Positions 9,960 through 17,977 are shown, counted from the first letter of the stretch. The stretch is 64,000 bases of DNA from Bacillus thuringiensis (GCF_022095615.2 NZ_CP155559.1:2539501-2603500); one strand, 5' to 3'. Notes: a model not told the origin generated them from the letters alone. Made by a program: numbers and translations.

Positions 9960-11039
9960 TCAAGAGCTTTTTTTAAATTTAACAACCCATACAAACACTA
10001 TTAGTAATATAGAAAACAAAAATAATCCTAATGCTGAAACTGGCAAAACAATTTGAGATACAAACCAATAGAAACTAGAGTCACTGATGGGTAGTATACT
10101 TATTAATAAAATACATGAAAGTGTTGCAAACATAACCCCATTTCTTGTTTTCCGATTTGTAATTGATAACAAATCTGGAATAAGAAAAATAACAAGTGAT
10201 AGACGAATAAAGATTCCTACAAGCCACTGATACACGGAGAGAAAGTCTAAATTTTCAATATACCTTCCAATTGACACAAGTCTCCATTCTTCAAATGCTG
10301 GATATCGTTGATTTGCTGCTACGAAAGGACCAAATTCTATTATAGCTGCCATAACTGGTCCTATTGTGATACCAATAATAACAATACCCAAAGCAATCAA
10401 TTGATATAATTTTACTTTTGAACAAATATGATGTTGTAAAAAAAGAATAAAAATTAACTCTAGAAATCCTGCTGCAGGATAAATCATCCCTTTAAATACT
10501 GGCTTCATTCCATTTTCCATCATTGGCTGAAGTAAAGAATAATCTTTATGTGGTGCATTTGCAAACATTACAAAAAAACCAAGTAAAAATACAATAGGCA
10601 ACAAAACACCTGTTGTAAGTGCAATAGATTGAATTCCTCTTGTAGCATTATAAAGACAAATCATTGAAAAAAGTATTCCTAAGACAAAGTGAGGTGTTTC
10701 TGGTAAATAAAAAGAGAAAAAGGTTAATGTTTCTTTTAGTGCAACAACACCAATTGTTATTAAATAAAGTGCAACTATGAATACGATTGGATATACACTG
10801 AATTTCCCGAAATTATTTTTTAGCCATAAAAACAAATGTTCATTTTTTATGTTTTTATAAATGATGAATATTATTGAAATCCAAAGCAAGTATAGGATAC
10901 TTACTAATATGATAGAAATCCATGAATCTCTACCTGATGTATCTAATAACATAGGAATCATAATGACATGATTAATTATCCCAATACTGCCAATGAGTAT
11001 CATAGAAACTTGAAATAAAGTAATTGTTTGCTTAGTCAT
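9960..11039 (-). CDS. GerB-family germinant receptor permease subunit
   Basis: A 359-residue, ten-helix protein of the spore_permease family, the B subunit of GerA-type receptors and a relative of APC amino acid transporters that probably binds germinant. Family features include the N-terminal LFQVSMILIGSIGI helix and the SVYQWLVGIFIRLSL segment. ATG 11039 is preceded by GGTGG at good spacing; a start 12 bases earlier is weaker. It is first in the operon, giving order B-A-C, whereas most characterised loci begin with A. Confidence 0.9.
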   Translation of the reverse strand: MTKQTITLFQVSMILIGSIGIINHVIMIPMLLDTSGRDSWISIILVSILYLLWISIIFIIYKNIKNEHLFLWLKNNFGKFSVYPIVFIVALYLITIGVVALKETLTFFSFYLPETPHFVLGILFSMICLYNATRGIQSIALTTGVLLPIVFLLGFFVMFANAPHKDYSLLQPMMENGMKPVFKGMIYPAAGFLELIFILFLQHHICSKVKLYQLIALGIVIIGITIGPVMAAIIEFGPFVAANQRYPAFEEWRLVSIGRYIENLDFLSVYQWLVGIFIRLSLVIFLIPDLLSITNRKTRNGVMFATLSCILLISILPISDSSFYWFVSQIVLPVSALGLFLFSILLIVFVWVVKFKKSS

Positions 11040-11256
11040 ACTTACCACCATATTTTGTAATGAAGAAATATTACATAGTATAACTGATACATTACTTCTT
11101 TATTCCAAATAGTTAGCGCTTAGAGACATGGACAATTAAACTTCTTTATTTATAAAATCTTTCACATTAGATGTAAGGTAGTTCCTTCTATTCTGTACAT
11201 AATTTCTTCAGGCAGATATACTATAAACACAATAGTTCTAGAAAGGTGATGATGTT

Positions 11257-11439
11257 ATGTATGAACAACAAAATAATAGGGATAGAGATCAAAAAATGAT
11301 GTTGTCTATGCAAGGAGTTCCCACAAATAAAATTAACATGAATCAATTACCTAAATGGATTAGAATTTTTGGCTATTGTGCGTTTGGTTGGATGATAGTA
11401 TTTAGTTTAATTATGATTGTAGGTTTAATTCTGCAATAA
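11257..11439 (+). CDS. Small single-pass membrane protein, unknown
   Basis: A 60-residue protein with a polar N-terminus rich in Asn, Asp and Gln and one C-terminal membrane helix (about 36-58). ATG 11257 has a GAAAGGTGATG RBS and a dedicated terminator follows at 11457, so it looks like a real monocistronic gene. It is divergent from the ger locus, which could suggest a sporulation role, but nothing in the sequence shows this. The family is not recognised. Confidence 0.7.
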   Translation: MYEQQNNRDRDQKMMLSMQGVPTNKINMNQLPKWIRIFGYCAFGWMIVFSLIMIVGLILQ

Positions 11440-11456
11440 CTATACAGATACACAGT

Positions 11457-11506
11457 AAAACGGAACAGTATTTAGATCATATATCTAGGTACTGTCCCGT
11501 TTTTTA
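11457..11506 (+). terminator. Terminator of the small membrane protein gene
   Basis: AAAACGGAACAGT pairs with ACTGTCCCGTTTT around a loop, followed by TTTT. Confidence 0.8.
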
Positions 11507-11544
11507 TATGTAATTCATCAATGATATAGGTAACCAATTATAAC

Positions 11545-11580
11545 AAAAAGAACCTGTAGAATATTCTACAAGTTCTTTTT
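11545..11580. terminator. Bidirectional hairpin, likely terminator of the ABC operon
   Basis: AAAAAGAAC-CTGTAGAAT pairs with ATTCTACA-AGTTCTTTTT. A tracts and T tracts on both sides allow termination from either direction; the ABC operon ends at 11735 on the minus strand. Confidence 0.7.
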
Positions 11581-11734
11581 CAAATATTGTTAAAAAAGGA
11601 ACAACAAACTATCTTAACATTCAATACAGGGAGACCATTTTGATTATGGCTTGATTTTATTATAAATCAAATATAAGCTTTTGAAAGAAGTTGTTTTTGA
11701 AAATTATGTGAATTGGAAAACTACGATGTTTATA

Positions 11735-12412
11735 TTAGATTTCATTTACGACCAACTTTTTCTTATTTAAATAGACTGCACGATCTGATTTTTTAGCAAC
11801 TTCCTGTGAATGCGTCACAACAATAATACATTTATTCTCTTTATGTGCAAGTTCTTGAAACAGTTCTATAATATCCATTGCCGTTTCTTCGTCAAGGTTT
11901 CCTGTCGGCTCATCAGCAATTAGTAAATCAACATTACAAGATAACGCTCGAGCAATTGCTACACGCTGTTGTTGTCCGCCACTTAGTTGCAGAACATTAC
12001 GTTTCGCTTCTACTTCTGTAAGCCCTACCTTCTTTAATAATTCTAAAGCCCTTGCCGTTTTATTTTGTACTTTAACACCTGTAATTTCCATTGCGGTTAA
12101 GACATTTTGAAGAGCAGTCATATAGGTAATCAAGTTATAAGACTGGAAAATGACAGATACATATTGATTACGATATCGATCCAAACCAATTTTTCTAATA
12201 TCCTTGCCATTATACAGTACATAACCATTTTTGGGGACATCTAGTCCACAACCTAAGCTTAGAGTTGTGGTTTTACCAGATCCAGATGGCCCTAAAATCG
12301 TATAGAAATGCCCTTTTTGAAAAGAAAAATTAACATTATCTAGTATCGCTACATTTTTCCCATTACTTTCATAATAATAATCCAAATTTTTAAACTGTAA
12401 AATCGTTTCCAT
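11735..12412 (-). CDS. ABC transporter ATP-binding protein (LolD/MacB type)
   Basis: A 225-residue nucleotide-binding subunit for the FtsX-type permease encoded directly upstream. Walker A is GPSGSGKTT (41-49), the signature is LSGGQQQR (143-150), Walker B is LLIADEP (163-169), and the H-loop is in VVTHSQEV. Partners of this class move lipopeptides, peptides or antibiotics out of the envelope by mechanotransmission. It starts 11 bases after the permease stop with its own RBS. Confidence 0.92.
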   Translation of the reverse strand: METILQFKNLDYYYESNGKNVAILDNVNFSFQKGHFYTILGPSGSGKTTTLSLGCGLDVPKNGYVLYNGKDIRKIGLDRYRNQYVSVIFQSYNLITYMTALQNVLTAMEITGVKVQNKTARALELLKKVGLTEVEAKRNVLQLSGGQQQRVAIARALSCNVDLLIADEPTGNLDEETAMDIIELFQELAHKENKCIIVVTHSQEVAKKSDRAVYLNKKKLVVNEI

Positions 12413-12423
12413 ATTAAGCCTCC

Positions 12424-13866
12424 TTATTCATCTTTTAAAAGAATTTGTTTTGGGTTTAAGCGTAGAATAGATAATGCCGGAAGAAGCGTTGCTATTATAG
12501 CAATAGCTAGTCCAATTCCACCCATTTTCCCTACATCTTCTCCTGTTACACTTACATCAATTTTATCAATTGGATCTTCTTTTTGATTTTGTAGAGTACC
12601 ACCAGGTCCAGCCATCATTACAGTACCATTTTGCGAGGTGTCTGTTTCTTCGCTTGCAGTAGCAATTTCACTCGAAAGTAAATTATCCCCTATATATTGA
12701 GAAACTTTAGCTCCAGTTGTTATGGATAATCCAAATGCTAAAATAGCGACACAGACTACTTCTACTACGAATTGCGCCATCAGTTTCCACTTTTTCTCTC
12801 CAATGGACAACAGAATCCCCATTTCCTTACGACGCCCTTTAATTGATAGCATAATGATTAATCCTAAAATGATCGCACCTGCAATCGATACAATATAAAT
12901 AATCATTTGAGAAGTCGAAGAGATATTTTCGATAGGACCAATCAATTGCTTGTACAATGAATCATGCGCATCTAATTTATAATAATTAAAATCAATATTA
13001 GATTTTTTTGCTTCTTTTTTAAATGCATCAATGTATTGTGGATCATTCAAGAAATACACGACTTGAACACTACTTATACCTTGATCTATTTCTAATTTTT
13101 TCATAGTTGAATGCGGCATATATAGTTTATTAGCTGGGTCCATTATAGGCGGAGCCTGTTGCCCCATTGCTTGCTCATTCGTTTCGTAAATACCGATAAT
13201 CTCAACATCAAGGGTTTCCTTCTTATCCCCGGATTGCACTTTAATTTTGTCTCCTACTTTCAAATTGTTTAATTCCGCTAATCGTTTTTCCATTAAAGCT
13301 ACATTCTGATCTTTCATCTGTTCTGTAATTGGTTTTCCATCAATGATTTTACTTTTTCCGTTTTTAAAGCTTTCTTGTAATGCTGTCTTGCGAACTCCTT
13401 CAATCATAAAAGAAGCATTCATATCTATTTCTGTACCAGAGCTTGAACCGCCTCGTACAGCTGCCATTCCCACTTTACCTTTTCCTTCTTCTTCTCCTTC
13501 TTCTTCTCCTTCTGAAGCTCCTACTAGTTTAAGCCCATCAGAAATTCCGAAAGTACTGCCTATGTAATTATAGTCTTTTACATATTTTGACTTTGCTAAT
13601 TGATCTGTTTCTTTTGTATCGAGTTGCGGCGGACTTGGCATTTCTCCAGTTTCACGAGCTCGCTGACCTAGTTTGTCAAAATCAAGACCTAAAGTAACAT
13701 CTGCGCCCAGTTTTTTTCTTGCAGCATCCGCTGCTTTTTTTGATGCATTTTGGATTGTGAATCCTGAAAGAACCAAATTTGTAACAATTAGAAAAACTGC
13801 CATCAAAATTAATGATGTTCCTATCCTTTTTTTCATACTGAGAATTGCTCGTTTCATAAAATTCAT
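12424..13866 (-). CDS. FtsX/MacB-type ABC transporter permease
   Basis: A 480-residue permease with an N-terminal membrane helix, a large extracytoplasmic MacB-PCD-like domain (about 45-310) and three C-terminal helices containing KGRRKEMGILLSIGEKKWKL. The Glu- and Gly-rich stretch GEEEGEEEGKGK (about 118-135) is a low-complexity insert in the outside domain. It ends ILRLNPKQILLKDE, as this family often does. It is first gene of a two-gene operon; tandem repeats upstream (13904-13957) suggest regulated transcription. The substrate is unknown. Confidence 0.9.
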   Translation of the reverse strand: MNFMKRAILSMKKRIGTSLILMAVFLIVTNLVLSGFTIQNASKKAADAARKKLGADVTLGLDFDKLGQRARETGEMPSPPQLDTKETDQLAKSKYVKDYNYIGSTFGISDGLKLVGASEGEEEGEEEGKGKVGMAAVRGGSSSGTEIDMNASFMIEGVRKTALQESFKNGKSKIIDGKPITEQMKDQNVALMEKRLAELNNLKVGDKIKVQSGDKKETLDVEIIGIYETNEQAMGQQAPPIMDPANKLYMPHSTMKKLEIDQGISSVQVVYFLNDPQYIDAFKKEAKKSNIDFNYYKLDAHDSLYKQLIGPIENISSTSQMIIYIVSIAGAIILGLIIMLSIKGRRKEMGILLSIGEKKWKLMAQFVVEVVCVAILAFGLSITTGAKVSQYIGDNLLSSEIATASEETDTSQNGTVMMAGPGGTLQNQKEDPIDKIDVSVTGEDVGKMGGIGLAIAIIATLLPALSILRLNPKQILLKDE

Positions 13867-13903
13867 TTTCTCTTACCTCCTTGATAACTTGTATTCTATA
13901 TAG

Positions 13904-13957
13904 GTTATCTAGAGTCTATATGGAGCTAATCGGTAGTTTATCTAGAGATATAAGGAG
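13904..13957 (-). promoter_or_regulatory. Tandem direct repeat in the ABC operon promoter region
   Basis: Two similar 22-base units, both containing TTATCTAGAG followed by TATA and GGAG, begin 32 bases apart (13904 and 13936). A spacing of three helical turns suits a response regulator or other dimer binding one DNA face. Confidence 0.45.
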
Positions 13958-14200
13958 TTTATGTGTAGTTATTCATTTACCTGTTCAAGAAAAGCTAGAA
14001 CACAAATTCAAAAACGCAATCGTTCTTGAATATTGGTAAGGAATTATTCCGTTTAAGGAATTTATAGAGTGAAGGTTATAGTTAAGATTAATTTCATGTA
14101 TGTAACATAAAAATATATTTAATGTATAATTTTTATGCAATAAATATAGAGAACTTATTTAAATATCTATATGGGAGATTGTTAAAGCATGGAAATCACG
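13958..14200. other. Intergenic DNA left of the mobile cassette
   Basis: AT-rich DNA with no supported ORF. It lies between the ABC promoter region and the 30-bp palindrome. Confidence 0.4.
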
Positions 14201-14230
14201 TCGTATTAAAAGGTGCACCTTTTAATACGA
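14201..14230. repeat. Perfect 30-bp palindrome
   Basis: The 15-base arms from TCGTATTAAA through AGGTGCACCT to TTTAATACGA are exactly complementary, centred on GTGCAC. It lies 30 bases outside the left target duplication of the mobile cassette. There is no gene end next to it and no T tract, so its role as operator or cruciform is open. Confidence 0.7.
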
Positions 14231-14252
14231 AAATAAGCAAGTTGATGTTCTC

Positions 14253-14858
14253 TTATATCGGGTAGTACCACATCGCTATCAAGCTAAGGGAATCAATAGG
14301 GGGCAATTGATTCATGAGTTCTTCCATATCTAATTGAATATAGAGTGTTCCTTTCTTCACGGTCCCGTTTCGAAAATACTCTGGCTCATCATTCTTACGA
14401 TAAATTCGAGAATTTAATTTCAAACGTGATACATAGTAAGCTCCTTTATCATGGATCTTCTGTAAGTCATGTAAGTCAAAATAGCCTAAATCTCTTATAT
14501 ACAAGTCTTTTGGTTGAATGATTTTCAGGCTGTTTGAACCAAAGGTTTTATCATTTTCTCTTCTTTCTCCTACATAAACGTACAGGAACTTCCCACTCAA
14601 TAAGTCATACTCCAATTGAATTTTGACACCGGCCGTATGACTACTACCATCTGAACCTTGATAATATGAAGAAAACTTATCTGGAAGCTGAAATGTTGTA
14701 GAATCTAGAATTCGAATGCGCTTAAATATCGTGGTATATTGATGGGTTATGTCTTGTGTTGAATGAATTCTTTGGGTTAGAAGGTTAGCTAGAACTTGTT
14801 CAAGAAACTTTACTGCGGAAGCATTAAATCGTTGGTTAGCGTGAGTGATGTACTCTTG
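14253..14858 (-). pseudogene. IS231-like (IS4 family) transposase remnant
   Basis: One continuous minus-strand frame of 201 codons shows the IS231 transposase core: FKRIRILDSTTFQLP, TAGVKIQLEYDLLSGKFLYV, NDKTFG, LYIRDLGYFDL, GAYYVSRLKLN and EYFRNGTVKKGTLY. The frame begins after a TAG at 14861-14859 and stops after MNQLPPID, where the left inverted repeat of the cassette is reached. Intact IS231 transposases have about 470-480 residues, so both the N-terminal part and the C-terminal catalytic part are missing. It cannot act on its own. Confidence 0.88.
14260..14270 (+). repeat. Left 11-bp target site duplication
   Basis: GGGTAGTACCA, exactly repeated at 17850-17860. It abuts the left inverted repeat. 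IS231 elements are known to duplicate 10-12 bp and to prefer GGG-N5-CCC-like targets, which this site resembles. Confidence 0.85.
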
Positions 14859-14861
14859 CTA

Positions 14862-15242
14862 AAGCTCTCAGAAAAATTTCAGCTTGAGGTTTTTAATCCC
14901 TTCTTGTTCTGACATTAAAATGATATCCATGTACTTATCAATTCCTAGAGCGCGGATATTCAGCAGTTGGAATTCATAAATTCAAAGGATTTAGTGTGCA
15001 ATTTTAATTATGCTTATTAAACTAACGGGGGCTTTAATTGAGCAGGAAACTAAAAACTTTTGACTTTCGCTTTCGATAGTTATGTAAATAAGCTGTCCAG
15101 ATGGGCAGCTTATTGTATGCTTTTACTTAGCGTGATTTTTTCCGAAATGCTGGCGGTACCCAAATATTATTTAACATGGTAAAATAATATTTGGATGGGA
15201 GTCCAATACATATTATTAAAATTAAAGTGGTTCAAGTCGGAG
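14862..15242. other. Decayed DNA inside the cassette
   Basis: Short interrupted minus-strand frames, one containing NIRALGIDKYMDII followed by a stop, suggest further broken insertion-sequence coding. A small hairpin AAGCTG-CCAGATGGG-CAGCTT lies at about 15090-15113. No intact gene is seen. Confidence 0.4.
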
Positions 15243-15268
15243 GAAGGCACCTTTGGGTGTCTTTTTTT
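15243..15268 (+). terminator. Hairpin with T tract inside the cassette
   Basis: AAGGCACC and GGGTGTCTT pair around a short loop and are followed by TTTTT. It faces rightwards, yet no plus-strand gene ends here, so it is probably a leftover of an earlier insertion sequence. Confidence 0.5.
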
Positions 15269-15279
15269 ATAGAACGAAA

Positions 15280-15318
15280 AAAAGAGATTCCCTTATGAGA
15301 TTAAGGTTCCTCCTTTTT
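15280..15318 (-). terminator. Probable terminator of the Ig-like gene
   Basis: On the minus strand GGAACCTTA pairs imperfectly with TAAGGGAATC and is followed by TCTTTTTTT, about 110 bases after the stop of the gene at 15428. Confidence 0.5.
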
Positions 15319-15427
15319 CCTAGCTACCAATAATAGGACTTTATGTTAACCTTACATGAATATCTGTACATCACTATTTTTTATGATTTTACTTTTTGAT
15401 TTAAAGATACCACCATTTTTTTCTCAC

Positions 15428-15829
15428 CTACATACCAATAAACATATTTTTACTATTAGGACCCCAATTCTCTCCCATAAAACCTGACATTCCCTCTAAG
15501 TTAACGAAGCACGGAAGCACAGTATACATTACCCCCTGCATTGCATTAACTCTAAATGTTATAACAAATCTCATTTTTGAATTATCAACGGTTGTTATCA
15601 TTCCCATATCTGGACGTATAGCATTTTCTGCCGTAAGTGCCTCTTTCATTCCTACACTAGCAATACTGGCAGGACCCATATTACTCCTAATCCAATAATT
15701 CGAGACATTTGTAGCAGATGCCAAATCCGTTGGTTTATCATAAGTCATTAAAATTTGAGTAGGAGAAATTTGTCTAGCCTCAAGAAGTATTGGGTGAGCC
15801 ACCATTTGGCGAGGATAGTAAGTAAACAT
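15428..15829 (-). CDS. Unknown 133-residue protein with an Ig-like-domain flavour
   Basis: A passenger gene of the cassette with a strong GGAGGAATAAT RBS before ATG 15829. The run LEARQISPTQILMTYDKP-TDLASATNVSNYWI resembles bacterial SbsA/SwmB-type Ig-like repeats, which often read 'tFdkPvd...AtNvsNY'. There is no signal peptide, anchor or catalytic motif. The start MFTYYPRQMVAHPILLEA suggests a complete single domain. I cannot assign a function; possible roles are a binding domain or phage-like structural protein. Confidence 0.6.
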   Translation of the reverse strand: MFTYYPRQMVAHPILLEARQISPTQILMTYDKPTDLASATNVSNYWIRSNMGPASIASVGMKEALTAENAIRPDMGMITTVDNSKMRFVITFRVNAMQGVMYTVLPCFVNLEGMSGFMGENWGPNSKNMFIGM

Positions 15830-15917
15830 ATTATTCCTCCATTGTTTTTTGTAATAGATAAATTACCTAGATAATATATGCAGCATTCTGACGCTGGTGC
15901 ATTATGCGATAGCATCT

Positions 15918-16046
15918 ATTCGCTATCAATCTAAGGTTTTGAAGTCCCTCCTAAACGAAAATTTTCTTCCTCTACAGGTAGTTACTTTGAGTAAGTTAAC
16001 TCATTTTTTGTGTTGAGGAAATTCAATTTCTTAATTTTATCTTGAT
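15918..16046 (+). repeat. Diverged ~130-bp repeat, copy A
   Basis: Begins CGCTATCAATCTAAGG, like the left end of the cassette, and ends in a decayed form of the right end (TTAATTTTATCTTGATAG). It aligns along its length with 17722-17849, sharing GAAAATTTT, AACTCATTTT and TTGAGGAA at the same spacing. It looks like a MITE-like unit derived from an IS231-type element. Confidence 0.6.
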
Positions 16047-16083
16047 AGTAATATGTGCATTATCGCGTATAGAACGGTACCTT

Positions 16084-17172
16084 TTATAAATCTTCTATCG
16101 TAATATTAGCTCCATATTCTTTATAAAAATTTAAAATTGCAGATGAATTCACCCCAAAATCTAATAGATTTTCTGGAAAGTAAATTTCAGAATTCAGAGC
16201 CACAATATCAGATGGTTGTAAAATATGCTCTGCTTGGACAGCTGCTCCTAAAGCAGTAAGATGTGTCTGTCCTAACGGATCTGATATGTTCACACATCGT
16301 CTATGTAATACACCGGTATCATCATAACCATTAAGGTGGATAACTATGTTATGTGCACTTCCCTTTCCGGGTTTATATAGAATATTTTTCCGTAATCTGG
16401 TAAATTTTTCTCCGCTAATTATTTTCCAAATTCCTGTATTCACCAGAGAAACCAATCCATATGTTGATAGTTTACTATCAAAAGCAATACGAAAGTTAAC
16501 TGAAACAGCATGAATTGATCCTGGCAGAGTTACATGATCAGGAGTATCCAAACGATAACATTTTGTTATATAACCGTTGGAAAAGCGGATTTTGATAGGA
16601 TCTGTCATCGGATAAGCCTGCCGCATTCCCTCACGAGTTTTGACTTCAAACGGAATAGTTAACCGATCCATATATGCTGTTGAATTTGGTCCTGCTTTGT
16701 CTTGAAGAGAATATAGTGCGTTAATATCAACTGTAATCTCTTGAAGATCTTTTGAATAAATTTTAGAAAAAAGGGCTGCTGTCCCCCCCATCCACCCCGA
16801 AGCTAATACAACAGGAGATTGAACTTCAACATTTTTCAATCGAGCAATAGAACTTTGAAAACGTTCAGTCCAACGAGTAATGTCAACCAATGGAATTCTT
16901 TTTTGGACTGCGGATAGAAGTAATCTATCTTGAGGGTCATTAACCGCATTAACAATTAATGTGGGATGATCATCCAAATTTCTTAAAGGATCATCTGTTG
17001 TATTGTCCACCTTAACTATTTTTACTCTTTCAGATTCAAAAGGTAGCGCCTTCCCTAAAGTTCTTCCTCCTAATCTAATTTCCAAATCAGGATGTCGGTT
17101 ATGTAAAATTTGAGCAATTTGGCTACCAACAACCCCATATCCACCAACAATTAATACGGTTTTCTTGTTCAT
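16084..17172 (-). CDS. Saccharopine dehydrogenase-like NAD(P)-binding protein
   Basis: A 362-residue protein of the saccharopine dehydrogenase-like superfamily, which includes trans-acting enoyl reductases and related oxidoreductases. An N-terminal Rossmann fold has the dinucleotide motif LIVGGYGVVGSQIA (7-20) and a GGRT turn after beta-2. The segment VNAVNDPQDRLLLSAVQKRIPLVDITRW fits the family, and ASGWMGGTAAL begins the second domain. ATG 17172 has a GGAGG RBS. The neighbouring ArsR gene and shared operator half-sites suggest local control. The substrate is unknown. It lies inside the mobile cassette and so was probably acquired. Confidence 0.8.
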   Translation of the reverse strand: MNKKTVLIVGGYGVVGSQIAQILHNRHPDLEIRLGGRTLGKALPFESERVKIVKVDNTTDDPLRNLDDHPTLIVNAVNDPQDRLLLSAVQKRIPLVDITRWTERFQSSIARLKNVEVQSPVVLASGWMGGTAALFSKIYSKDLQEITVDINALYSLQDKAGPNSTAYMDRLTIPFEVKTREGMRQAYPMTDPIKIRFSNGYITKCYRLDTPDHVTLPGSIHAVSVNFRIAFDSKLSTYGLVSLVNTGIWKIISGEKFTRLRKNILYKPGKGSAHNIVIHLNGYDDTGVLHRRCVNISDPLGQTHLTALGAAVQAEHILQPSDIVALNSEIYFPENLLDFGVNSSAILNFYKEYGANITIEDL

Positions 17173-17207
17173 TTGAAACCTCCATTTTAATTAGCATTAA
17201 CTCATAA

Positions 17208-17239
17208 GTTTAAATGATTAAAAACTTAAACATTTGAAC
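17208..17239. promoter_or_regulatory. Candidate ArsR operator before the dehydrogenase-like gene
   Basis: GTTTAAATG (17208) and CATTTGAAC (17231) form an 8/9 inverted repeat. The longer GTTTAAATGATTA is the exact reverse complement of a 13-mer in the arsR promoter at 17635. Confidence 0.5.
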
Positions 17240-17292
17240 ATAAAAGACATTAAAAAAGGGACAAAACGTGCCCCTAAACTATAAATGTGTAT

Positions 17293-17613
17293 CTAATTCT
17301 TACATTCATCTTCGACTAAAGAAACAAGTTCTTTTAAAAGTTTTATTGTTTCATTAAATTCAAGACAATAATACATTTCAGTGCCTTTTTTCTGAACTTG
17401 AAGCAACCCTGATTGTTTCAAGATTTTTAGATGATGCGATACAGTAGGTCTTGACATAGGAATATGATCTGCAATTTGCGTTACATTCAAGCTATCTTTA
17501 TCAATTAAAAGTGATACAATTTGCTGACGTGTTGGATCTCCTAGCCCTTGAAAACATGGTCTTAAACTTTCTAAAAGATGCATTACTTTATCATTACAGT
17601 TCATTTTACTCAC
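17293..17613 (-). CDS. ArsR-family transcriptional regulator
   Basis: A 106-residue winged-helix repressor. The helix-turn-helix is visible in LNVTQIADHIPMSRPTVSHHLKILKQSGLL, followed by the wing KGTEMYYCL. The start LGDPTRQQIVSLLIDKD is typical. Cys residues near both termini do not form the classic alpha-3 CxC metal site, so it may sense something other than arsenic. The start is GTG 17613 or ATG 17604. It lies upstream of the dehydrogenase-like gene, and a 13-base motif occurs in both promoters, so it probably controls itself and that gene. Confidence 0.88.
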   Translation of the reverse strand: MSKMNCNDKVMHLLESLRPCFQGLGDPTRQQIVSLLIDKDSLNVTQIADHIPMSRPTVSHHLKILKQSGLLQVQKKGTEMYYCLEFNETIKLLKELVSLVEDECKN

Positions 17614-17634
17614 ATTTCCTTTTGTTGAAGAATT

Positions 17635-17647
17635 TAATCATTTAAAC
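17635..17647. promoter_or_regulatory. Candidate ArsR operator before arsR-like gene
   Basis: TAATCATTTAAAC, repeated exactly in inverse orientation at 17208-17220. It lies about 20 bases upstream of the arsR-like start, a position suited to autoregulation. Confidence 0.5.
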
Positions 17648-17721
17648 ACATTATAAATCACACTATTATCTAATGCAATAAATTCATCAATAAACCTTAA
17701 TTGCTAGTAGAAGTCCACCCC

Positions 17722-17849
17722 CGTCACTATCAAGCTAATATTTTAAAATGTCCCAAAATGAAAATTTTATTATTTTATGGTTATTTATAAGAATTCAACT
17801 CATTTTCTTCTTTTTGAGGAACTAGCAATTTTTTAATTTGATGGGCATG
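17722..17849 (+). repeat. ~130-bp repeat, copy B, forming the right end of the cassette
   Basis: Starts CGTCACTATCAAGCTAA, a near copy of the cassette's left end, and finishes with the well-conserved right inverted repeat. Internal blocks GAAAATTTT, AACTCATTTT and TTGAGGAA match copy A at 15918. Size and ends fit a MITE-like unit. Confidence 0.65.
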
Positions 17850-17860
17850 GGGTAGTACCA
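17850..17860 (+). repeat. Right 11-bp target site duplication
   Basis: GGGTAGTACCA directly after the right inverted repeat, identical to 14260-14270. Confidence 0.85.
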
Positions 17861-17938
17861 ACAAAACGCGAATTTCGTACGCTAAGATTTTTTACCATAA
17901 AGATTGTTGATAACTTGTACGTATCAGTAATTAAATAA

Positions 17939-17977
17939 AAAGAGCATGTATTAAAAAGATGATAATAACATGCTCTA
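17939..17977 (-). terminator. Terminator of the PAP2 locus
   Basis: On the minus strand AGAGCATGT pairs with ACATGCTCT around a long loop and leads into TTTTTATTT, about 60 bases after the stop at 18034. Confidence 0.7.

Larger units (their letters stand above)
14271..17849. mobile_element. IS231-like mobile insertion cassette with passenger genes
   Basis: A 3,579-bp segment bounded by inverted repeats of the IS231 type. The right end (17830-17849, read inward) begins CATGCCCATCAAATTAAA, matching about 18 of 20 positions of the IS231 consensus; the left end (14271-14290) begins CATCGCTATCAAGCTAAG and matches about 14. Exact 11-bp duplications GGGTAGTACCA abut both ends. Inside are a decayed transposase, an Ig-like small protein, a saccharopine dehydrogenase-like gene and an ArsR regulator. 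This is the layout of mobile insertion cassettes, where a related transposase would act in trans. Confidence 0.8.

Noticed and set aside
13484..13510. Short TTCTTCTCC tandem repeat inside the permease gene
   Set aside because: It encodes the Glu/Gly-rich linker of the permease; it is a low-complexity coding repeat, not a mobile or CRISPR repeat.
15901..15931. GCGATAG/CGCTATC hairpin read as a separate regulatory site
   Set aside because: It is explained better by the start of repeat copy A, which shares CGCTATCAA with the cassette's left end.
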